A DNA stretch of 64,000 nt from Flaveria trinervia. Its lineage: Eukaryota > Streptophyta > Magnoliopsida > Asterales > Asteraceae. Location: assembly GCA_025506515.1 (NCBI GenBank), contig CM046444.1, positions 118,029,930-118,093,929 of the forward strand. The letters run 5' to 3'. The notes below the pieces were generated by a model. It had not been told where the DNA came from, ran no database searches, and was given only the letters and a program-made list of their open reading frames with translations. Position 1 is the stretch's first letter, and every line of letters begins with the position of its first letter. Shown here piece after piece: positions 55,916 to 64,000 of this stretch. The translations under genes and the position numbers were made by a program.

Positions 55916-57910
55916 ATGGAGGATGTATTTGTGGCAATACTCTCCATGCTTCTTATCGTTGCCTTGATTCCACTTTACTTGTGGAAACGGCGTCAGGTTG
56001 TGCAGTCTCGTGATGATGCACATGAAGAACAACCGCAGGTTAGGGTTTTGTGATTCAAAAGCTGTTGAATTTAGATATTGATGATATTTGAAGTAACAAA
56101 TTGTTTCATATGTTAATAATGTTTGATATAAGCAGATTCAGCAGAGGGAAACTGTTGTAAGACCTACTGGTTCTCGCAGCAGGATGCGCAGAAGGCATAC
56201 TTCAGCAGCGAGCACGTCGTCCGCTCCACCAACTGTAGAAGGTTTTTGCTACTGCACTTAGACCTGTCATATTAATCAATGTTAGTAACAGATTATGTGC
56301 TCATTGATGATTAATGTGGGTTGAACTATTGAAGCAGAGATTGAGGATGGAAGTGACGAAGAAGCTGTTGAAGGGGAATATTATAATGCGAAAACATCAA
56401 AGAAGAAAGGGAGGAAGAAAGAGGAACGTCAAGCTCAACGACAGGTGCAGATATTGTCTTTTGAGATTTGTATAGAATTATGTTTCTTGATGTAACGAAG
56501 GCGTTTATTTGATTTTCTGATTTGTATTCCAACTAAGCATTGTATTAATGTTCTTGATCGATTACCTATTATTAACTTTTAGGCGGAAGAAGCTGCAAGG
56601 GAGTCAAGAAATACAAAACAAGATCGTTATGCAGAAATGCGCAGGAGGAAAGATGAGGAACATGAAGCAAGGGAACGGATGCTGGTTGGTTTATATTTTC
56701 CACTTATGCTTATATCTTACTTGTTCTTTTTATTCTTGAACAATTTGTTTATATAATTAGATTTATCCACTCAGGAAGAAGAAGCCGCAGCTCGAAAGGC
56801 CAAAGAGGAGGAAGCAGCAGCCTTAGAGTTTGAGAAATGGAAAGGAGAATTTTCAGTAGATGCTGAAGGTACTACAGAAAATGAAGTTCAAGATGGAACC
56901 CAGGGTTTGCTTTTTGATTTTGTGGAGTACATTAAGGTATATCTTTGGTTATTAGTTAATTTAATTTTATCTTGATGGAATGGATTACATGTGATTTCAT
57001 AAGGCACAATTGTTACCGGTTGTTGAACTTGCAGAAACAAAAATGTGTCCCGTTGGAAGATCTTGCTGCAGAATTTAAACTTAGGACTCAGGTGCTCGTT
57101 TCATTTTGAAGTTTCAGTGTTCCTTCTAAAGTAGTTTGGTTTTATTTTCTAGAAAAATAAAAGTCTATTCATATTTAATTGTGATAGATTTAAAGAGGTG
57201 GCAATTTTGATACGTTACTTTTATATTGGTTGATTACAGTCATCAAAATTTATTTTTGATGCTTTTGCTCAAAGTTTTAGTTTCTTATTAACAATATTGT
57301 TTTTGTAATTATAAATAACATTTTAAAAACTATTTCTGATGGCGGATCACCCAACCCATTATCAACTTACCATCTTACTGCCTCTATTTATGATGGTAAC
57401 TGGCTATTATGGTTTCTGTGATATTCTTATATTCTTGTTTTTGTACCTACAGGACTGTATCAACCGAATCACCTCATTAGAAGATATGGGTATGTTAAGT
57501 TGATTACTCTTGTTTCATTTGGTTTAAATGTTAAATTTTTGCTAATTAGCAGCTCTGGTAACCATTACAAAGTCTATCATTACAACTCAAATTATCAGAT
57601 TATTGACTTCAGATTTGTTCAATGTAATTTTAGTCTTTAGATATGCAGTCATTTTTTTTCTTATTAATTTTAAATATAGATTTTTGTTTTTCTTTTTTAT
57701 GCAGGGAGATTGTCAGGCGTGATGGACGATAGAGGAAAATACATATACATCTCGCATGAAGAAATGCAGGCAGTTGCCGACTATATCAAGCGTGAAGGTC
57801 GGGTCAGCATAGCACATCTAGCAAGCCAGTCGAACCAGTTCATAGATTTGGAACCCAAATCACAACTTGTTGAGGAATTAGGCACCACAGAGGAGATTAC
57901 AGTTGCTTGA
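55916..57910 (+). CDS. DDRGK1: DDRGK domain-containing protein 1 (UFMylation adaptor), 8 exons
   Basis: Exons 55916-56038, 56136-56241, 56338-56444, 56583-56684, 56775-56936, 57035-57091, 57453-57489 and 57705-57910 give 299 residues, about the length of the Arabidopsis protein. An N-terminal membrane anchor spans residues 3-23 (FVAILSMLLIVALIPLYLW), followed by a basic RXR-rich stretch. A long charged coiled coil runs from about residue 100 to 165 (AEEAARESRNTKQDRYAEM). The C-terminal winged-helix-like DDRGK domain contains FDFVEYIKKQKCVPLEDL and the name-giving DDRGK at 239-243. Known role: an ER-membrane scaffold of the UFM1 ligase with UFL1, needed for ribosome UFMylation and ER-phagy. 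All splice sites are GT-AG and the frame is intact, so it is probably functional. Confidence 0.95.
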
Positions 57911-58608
57911 TCCGCTGTACGTATAATATAAATCCTTGGATCCAATGTTAATTCAGATCATGTAGAACAATTTACTTGTGTATCTTTCATAAACTCCAGT
58001 TTTGTGTTAGAAAAAAGATTCTACAAGTCTCATCCAAAGTTGCAATGTTTAAAGAAACATGATTTTTCTTATTAGGAATTTAAAAATACTGCATATATTA
58101 AAATAGTGGTGAAAAAATGGGCAGGTTGATTGAATATAGTGGTTCAAGTAGGTTGTATGTGCGAAATAAATACAATTCGGACTAGCGGTGCTAGCTCGAG
58201 CTTGGTTTCTTTTGAGATCTACATTTAAAGCTCAAGCTCCACTTGTGAGCTCTATTTTTCAGGCTCGAGCTTGGCTGGTGTTTAAATTTATAAGCTCGAG
58301 TTCGGCTTATTTTTTATTTATTGAATCAACTTGTATGCATACACACTACTAGCATATAATTATGTTTTTGATATATTATTATTTTTTATCATAGGACTAT
58401 TAATTATGTAATGATATGTTTATTATATAAATAAAAACTATTGTATATATAATAATATTCTTTGAACTTATTCTAGCTTGTACTCAACTCATTTGTTAAA
58501 TGAATTTCAATTTAGCTTGTATTGTTTTTATTTATTTGAGCTGTAAGAATTAATCTTATCAAATACTGAAAGAACGTTGTTAATTAGCCTTCAACAGCTA
58601 GAATTAGA
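57911..58608. other. Intergenic spacer with GCTCGAG-rich repeat
   Basis: 3' UTR of DDRGK1, then a repeat with recurring AGCTCGAGCTTGGCT words at about 58190-58310. No gene seen. Confidence 0.4.
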
Positions 58609-58616
58609 TATAAAAG
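58609..58616 (+). promoter_or_regulatory. TATA-like box of the COBRA-like gene
   Basis: TATAAAAG lies 270 bp upstream of the start codon, with a C/T- and CCACC-rich leader following (58740-58850). Confidence 0.45.
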
Positions 58617-58878
58617 AAGTTATATAATTATATGTGGGCAATTGTAGTAGACAGTAGTCTCTTTCAGATCTGATTCCTAATTAAACGTTAAAACTGGGAA
58701 GAGAATGCAGCTGAAATGGTCTCACTCCCACCTTTCTATTAATAACAACCCTCTTTTTTCTTCACTCCTCCGCTGAACCGCCGCTGATCCACCCTCCACC
58801 ACCACCGCCACCACCGCTTCAACCACCACCGGCAGCCTTAACTAACTGTAATCTTGAAAACACCATTACAACAAGGAT

Positions 58879-61188
58879 ATGAGAGTGCCATGGAAACCAT
58901 GGCTTCTCCTGTTTCTTTGTCAAATTTACACAACAAATGGTCAGGATGATGCGATCACTCTACCGAAGGAGGTCGACGCGTGTAACGGGATCTTCTTGCA
59001 ATACACGTTCGACTCACGGCAGAAAGAGTACCCACATCTCAAGAACGCCACCGCTCAATCTTGGGCTTTTAAATCGCAGTTGATCATCCTCAATGCCGGA
59101 ACCACTGAGTTGAAATCATGGCAGGCGTTTATCGGGTTCCAGCATGATGAGATATTGGTGTCTGTCGATGGTGCAACGGTTCTTAACGGTGACAGTTTTC
59201 CTATGAAAGTCGAGAAGAATGGAACGCGTATGACTGGGTATCCACAGGCGGATATGAAGACCGCTATTGACACCGCCAGTGATTTGACTCAAATGTCCAC
59301 TAAGGTTAAGATCAAAGGAACCATGTTTGGTGTAAAGCTTGGCGGTAACGTCATGCCTAAGAATATTAAGCTCGAAAACGAAGGCTTTAAGTGCCCGAAA
59401 GCAACCACCAAAGACAGTATGTGCTTCTTTCTAGACTCGTATTTTGTTTTATTATTGACTGTAGTCGTTTTTTCTGGTTACTAGTTTTAAACTCAAAAGA
59501 CTAGTATCATAACTTAATAACCAAACAAACGACTACTAAAAGTCGGGTATCTAGCAACTAGCAACGGTAGTATTTTATAATTACTAGTTTTAAAGACGGA
59601 AACATTGTAACCGGATACACTGGTTACTAGTTGAAGTTAGAAACTTACTAACCCGATAATGGCTACCGGTTACTAGTATTAACGTCAATAACTAGTACCG
59701 TCTAACGGACAAAAGACTAATGTTTACTGGTTTTAATGTCAGAAACTTATAACTTGAACTAATGTTTCTCTTGATGAAACAGAATCTATGCACGTATGTT
59801 GCACAAAAGATCCCAAATACAAACAGAAGAAGAAGGCAACACTCAAGTTCTTCCCTCGACAGAAAGCCGATCTCTCCCTCATATACGACGTTATACAGTC
59901 GTATAAAGGCAACTATCAAGCTCAAGTCACCATCGAGAACCACCACCCCCTTGGCCGACTCGACCACTGGAACTTGACCTTTGAATGGATGCGAAACGAG
60001 TTCATATACGACATGCGTGGCGCCTTCACTCGTCGCAAAGATCCTTCTGAATGCCTATACAGTGCTGCAGGACAATATTATCAAGACTTTGATTTCTCTA
60101 AGGTCATGAACTGCCAGAAAAAGCCATAATATCCGACCTCCCGCCTACCATGAAAGACGATGAAAAGGTCGAAAGTTACCGTATTGTTGCCGAAACGGTA
60201 GCATTCTGCCGAAGAATATGAACCCGATGAAAGATAGATCTGTCTTTCAGATGAATGTGTTCAAACTTCCACCTGATCTAAACCGGACCGCAATCAACCC
60301 ACCGCAAAACTGGAAGATTGAAGGCTTCGTAAACCCGCATTACAAATGCGGTCAACCTGTTCGCATTGACCCGACGGAGACACCTGACCCGAGTGGAGTT
60401 GAAGCCACGGTCACCGCGGTAGCACATATCAAGTGGCTTGTAACATAACAAAGCCGAAGCCAAAAATGGCTAAATGTTGCGTGTCGTTTTCGGCTTATTA
60501 TGCTGAATCTGTTGTCCCCTGCAACACATGTGCATGTGGTTGCGAGGACGAAGATACAACAAGATGTGATGAGGATGCAGCAGCGCTTCCACTTCCGGCA
60601 GAAGCGCTGCTGGTCCCATTTGCTAACAGGACAGTAAAAGCCCGGGCATGGGCTAAAATAAAACATTTTGATTTACCTAAAAAGTTACCATGCCCGGATA
60701 ATTGTCCCGTTAGTTTAAACTGGCATGTTGACAGTGATTACAAAACCGGTTGGACCGCGAGAGTGACTCTGTTCAACTGGGACCGGAGGCCGTTCGAGGA
60801 CTGGTTCATGGCAGTTCGTATGAAGAAGGCGTATGTCGGGTTTGAAAACGTTTACTCGTTCAACGGAACGCGATTGCCAAAGGTGAACAAGACTATCTTC
60901 ATGCAGGGGTTGCCTGGGTTGAACTATTTGGTCGGGTTGACTAACGGGTCGAAACCGGGTGAACCGCAGGTGCCCGGAAAGCAACAATCGGTGATATCGT
61001 TCTTGAAGAAGAACACACCGAGAATACGTGTAGCATATGGTGATGGTTTTCCGACGAAGGTGGTGTTTAACGGTGAAGAATGTGCGTTGCCTAGAAGATT
61101 GCCACGACGTTCCGGTGGAAGTCGCTCGTCGCCGGTCGGCTTGTTTCCGGCGGGGCTAGTTGTGTTTTTTACGTTCATTGTGAGTTGA
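58879..61188 (+). pseudogene. COBL7: COBRA-like GPI-anchored protein (COBL7 type), three frameshifts
   Basis: Exon 1 is 58879-59416 and exon 2 is 59783-61188 (GT-AG, phase 1). The combined length corresponds to about 647 residues against roughly 660 in Arabidopsis COBL7. A signal peptide spans residues 1-22. Family landmarks are the long N-terminal extension of the COBL7 group, CCTKDPKYK, FEWMRNEFIYDMRGAFTRRK, the CCVS cysteine motif (CCVSFSAYYAESVVPCNTC), FMQGLPGLNYLVG, DGFPTKVVFNGEECALP and a hydrophobic GPI-attachment tail (FPAGLVVFFTFIVS). COBRA proteins act at the outer plasma membrane in cellulose deposition. Exon 2 loses one base near 60124, near 60180 and near 60445, with a stop at 60127-60129. 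Protein conservation on both sides of each break suggests error or very recent loss. Confidence 0.85.
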
Positions 61189-62140
61189 TAGAGTGTGAAA
61201 TACAAATAGGCATGTTATGTTATGTCTTTGTAAAAATATTCATTCAGTTAAACTTATATCATAACATAGCCAAATATTTTCTTAAATGTTTCATTTTTTT
61301 TAAAACCGCTCTTATTTTACTCGTACTCTACTATCTAGCCCATCTGAGACATTCATTCTCATCAACTGATTAATCTCTGGCCTCAATTTGTAATTAGCAT
61401 ACACTTAATATAAATTAAAAAGATTACGTAGCCTTAATTGGAGTTTAATTACTTGTATGTTAATTGAGACCTCGTCATAGTGTATATCATCGCATTAGCT
61501 TTTTAAAATATCATATGATTAACTAGTTTTTATTAGACTATATTATTATTAGGATTTAGTAATGATTATTATTAGGGTTGAGCTCACGGGCTTAGATTTT
61601 TAAGGTTTAATTATAAACTTTATATAATGTATCCTATTCTATCAATGATAAACAATCAAGTCTTTTACCATCTTACAGTCTTGATTGGAGTTTAATCTTA
61701 ATATATGTTAATTAAGACCTCACCATAGTTTCATAACTAGTGCACTTGTTACTAAACTATGTTAATTACAAGTCAAGTTGATTCAAAAATCTAAATGAAT
61801 ATTCTTTGATTCGGCTAAACGATCATAATGGTTAACTATAAAGAGTAGTTGTGTCCTCATGTGCCCGGGGCACCTTTTCGACACCTAGGTACCGCTAGGT
61901 CACAAACCCTTTGGTAAATGGTTCGTAAAAACATTGACGGATCGACATGTTTAATTATGCAACTCAGGTTAAACCAACCCAATTGTTGAATTAAACTAGT
62001 CAATCTAAACATAAACAGTTGACTCGAACCAAATTTCATTTAAATTATGAACTAATAAACAGTTGACTAACCAAATCAATGTTGTTTTAGAACAACCGAC
62101 TCATGTACTAAAACGATGAACACAATGCCAAACCAACTAC
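61189..62140. other. Intergenic, 3' flank of the COBRA-like gene
   Basis: A phrase GGAGTTTAATnnnTnnTATGTTAATTnAGACCTC occurs twice (about 61440 and 61686), an old local duplication. No gene seen. Confidence 0.45.
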
Positions 62141-62169
62141 ACCTATGGAGCTTTCAGTGAGTTACTTAC

Positions 62170-62455
62170 ATCGATGAAGAATCGGTATTTAACATTAGAT
62201 TTCAACGTCCGGTCCATGGCAGTGTTCACATAATCTACCGGGATTAGCTCAATATCTGCAGTTATACAATGCTATACCATGGGGATTAGCTCAACACTGA
62301 CTAGTAATCAAAGAAAATGCAGCAAACTCAAACGGATTCTCTGGTGCACCAACAAGAACAAGCTTCCCATCTGGTTTAAGCATATTGAGCAATGGCATGA
62401 TGGGGTGACTCGCAGAGACAGTGTCGATCATCCCATCCAACGAGCTCGCTGCAGA
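62170..62455 (-). pseudogene. Cinnamyl alcohol dehydrogenase fragment
   Basis: The minus-strand piece 62455 down to about 62300 reads SLDGMIDTVSASHPIMPLLN and KPDGKLVLVGAPENP, a CAD/mannitol-dehydrogenase-type segment, preceded by an acceptor-like AAACAG. A second piece, 62256-62170, reads DIELIPVDYVNTAMDR and KSNVKYRFFIDV, the family C-terminus. The roughly 40 residues expected between them and all of the zinc- and most of the NADP-binding part are absent. A 13-bp repeat GGGATTAGCTCAA (62240-62252 and 62282-62294) flanks the junction. A relic of a lignin-pathway-type dehydrogenase gene. Confidence 0.78.
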
Positions 62456-63340
62456 CTGTTTACACAAAGAAAGATACAAACTTTAATCTTAAAGTCAACT
62501 ATCAACAAAAAAACTATCAAATATTTTACAAGATATTAAGATTTAAATCCCACCTGCATCAGTAATATTACAAATGACTATTACAACTTCAAACAAACAG
62601 AAGCACTGGGTCTAGTTTATTACAAATGATTATCTGATTCTCATCATTGATACAAGAGCCGCAGTGGGTCAAGCATGGCGGTTATGTGTAGCTCCATCCG
62701 CGCTTTGTTTTGACAGGCCATATTCCAGTATCACAACCGCCATACCCCGTGATTCGTCTGATCATGGTCCCTGGATCTAATGGCTTTATCAAAGTTTTCT
62801 TGATTTAAGAAAATAAGTTGACTTTTATTGACTTTAGGGGTTTCTTCTTTTCACAATTTTGGTTCCATTTCTTGTTCTACATTCTGTTTTGCTCTTTTTG
62901 TAACTAAAATGCATGATGGATTGGACATTTTAGTTACAAAAAGCCTTATTGCAAACTCGTGCTGCATATTTGTCATGTGTCGATTTAGTTATGTTATATC
63001 TCTTACATATCAAATAAATACTTTAACATATAGCTAAAAGAACATATCAAATGGGTTTGAAGTTGTCCAGACGATAACTTTTATATAACATTTTAAATTG
63101 CAACATTAAACAACAATAAAGACCACAAATCATAAAGGTTAACATGAAGATACATGTTTTTGACCTGTAAGGGAAGGTTTGACACGTTGATGTTGTCTGT
63201 CATGTTTAACTCGTTTAAACTCCAGCCCATCGTTTGACCCTAGACCCGTCTTGACCCATCTAACCCATCTAACCCACCCTTTGTGCTGTCTGAACATTTA
63301 AGAAAACAATGACTAGTGTCAAAAGGGACAGACATTTTAC
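62456..63340. other. Intergenic or intronic sequence, nothing recognised
   Basis: If 63341-63578 is a real first exon, this stretch would be its intron and downstream sequence. It contains low-complexity GACCCATCTAACCC phrases (63253-63280). No further exon was identified. Confidence 0.35.
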
Positions 63341-63578
63341 CTTCAAAATCTCTGTCATTCTTCGGTGCCACCATGCACACACCTCCCAATACCAGTGGGG
63401 GTTGGAAATGTTGAACTGTGTGTCGAGTTTGCAGAGGTTCAACAAAAAGTGGCTCGTTCATATCACCAATATCTGATTCTGTTTTCACAACTTCATCATG
63501 CACATCACTTGATTTTACAGCAAAAGGCAGCCTATTTGTTTCCCTTTCGGTTCGAAAACCGAAAAGGTGAAAGGACAT
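63341..63578 (-). CDS. Possible first coding exon of an unrecognised protein
   Basis: On the minus strand an ATG at 63578 opens 79 codons ending at a good donor (TTTTGAAG|GTAAAATG). The translation is protein-like and balanced: it starts MSFHLFGF, and its second half contains EPLFVEPLQTRHTVQHF and PPLVLGGVCMVAPKNDRDFE. I do not recognise the family. There is no membrane segment or known motif. The following exon was not found within the sequence to the left, so the gene may be a fragment. Its regular composition is the main reason for listing it. Confidence 0.35.
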
Positions 63579-64000
63579 TATAAACCGCAGGTTTTTTATC
63601 TTGAAATTGTTAGGATCAAACTAGTACGAAACACACGAATACAGAACAATAAACAATAAAAAACCACAAGAGATTTATAGAGGTTCGGTCGCGGTATGCA
63701 ACCTACGTCCTCTTGAATTAGAGTCAATCCCTTTAGTTAATAATCTAACTAAACTAGGCGTAATTAAAACTTTGACCGGCCGAGCCCAACTGCCCCAAAT
63801 TAATTCACGCGAAGCCTACACCAAACATAAATTTGATTTAAGTAGCAGATGCATTGATTCTTTCTATTGAAATCGAATGAATTTAAGAATATAATAAAAA
63901 AATATATGTATATTTCTTCTTCATCACAACTTTTATATATATTTTCATAGGAATTTTTCTGCTTAGTAAACATTATGATTGTTTTAAAACAATTGTTGTT
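63579..64000. other. Window end: probable repeat
   Basis: The phrase GAGGTTCGGTCGCGGTATGCAACCTACGTCC (63680 on, shown here only in part) resembles transposon-associated sequence. It is cut by the window edge and no element ends are visible. Confidence 0.3.

Overview
This is a eudicot nuclear genome window. It is AT-rich, has short GT-AG introns, plant-only gene families, plant tRNA and transposon types, and no bacterial-style gene packing. The accessory gene of the large Copia element resembles ORFs I associate with daisy-family (Asteraceae) genomes, so Asteraceae is my best guess. That is inference, not proof.

Layout. (a) 1.4-2.8 kb, minus: a two-exon pollen Ole e 1-like secreted protein. 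(b) 5.7-6.8 kb, plus: a plant-mobile-domain protein that lacks its N-terminus and has a premature stop. (c) 7.4-14.3 kb: repeats only, including a terminal-inverted-repeat element, an LTR-like stretch, degenerate tandem repeats and a tRNA-derived SINE-like head. (d) 15.3-17.1 kb: a three-exon F-box/LRR/FBD gene. (e) 18.36-21.27 kb: a dead RTE-type LINE with a 13-bp target-site duplication, just upstream of and antisense to (f) 21.4-24.8 kb, an eight-exon NEPRO-like gene with a 29-nt microexon and one GC-AG intron. (g) 26.6-27.1 kb: a small conserved plant protein of unknown function with a 5'-UTR intron. (h) 30.28-31.60 kb: a TRIM-like LTR element. (i) 34.6-39.3 kb: a TORTIFOLIA1/SPIRAL2-type microtubule protein with a one-base frameshift. 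(j) 39.7-52.2 kb: a duplicated intergenic block, one copy of which was hit by a hAT-like MITE and an 8.8-kb Sirevirus-like Copia element. The Copia lost integrase and reverse transcriptase but keeps a frameshifted envelope-position accessory gene behind its own TATA box. (k) 52.2 kb: tRNA-Gly(CCC), minus. (l) 54.0-55.2 kb: a non-autonomous Helitron close upstream of (m) 55.9-57.9 kb, DDRGK1/UFBP1, intact in eight exons. (n) 58.9-61.2 kb: a COBRA-like (COBL7-type) GPI-anchored wall protein gene broken by three one-base deletions. (o) 62.2-62.5 kb: a cinnamyl-alcohol-dehydrogenase fragment, minus. (p) 63.3-63.6 kb: a possible first exon of an unrecognised minus-strand gene.

The host genes are unrelated housekeeping, cell-wall and cytoskeleton functions and form no pathway or cluster. 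The least familiar material is in the Copia element: an accessory gene with a separate promoter-like leader, and a family of CGGA-core motifs, partly palindromic, present both just upstream of that promoter and in the LTR. A second window-wide signal is that the frame breaks in the two best-conserved broken host genes are all single-base deletions, which fits uncorrected long-read errors as well as pseudogenes. All exon models were read by eye from splice signals and reading frame.
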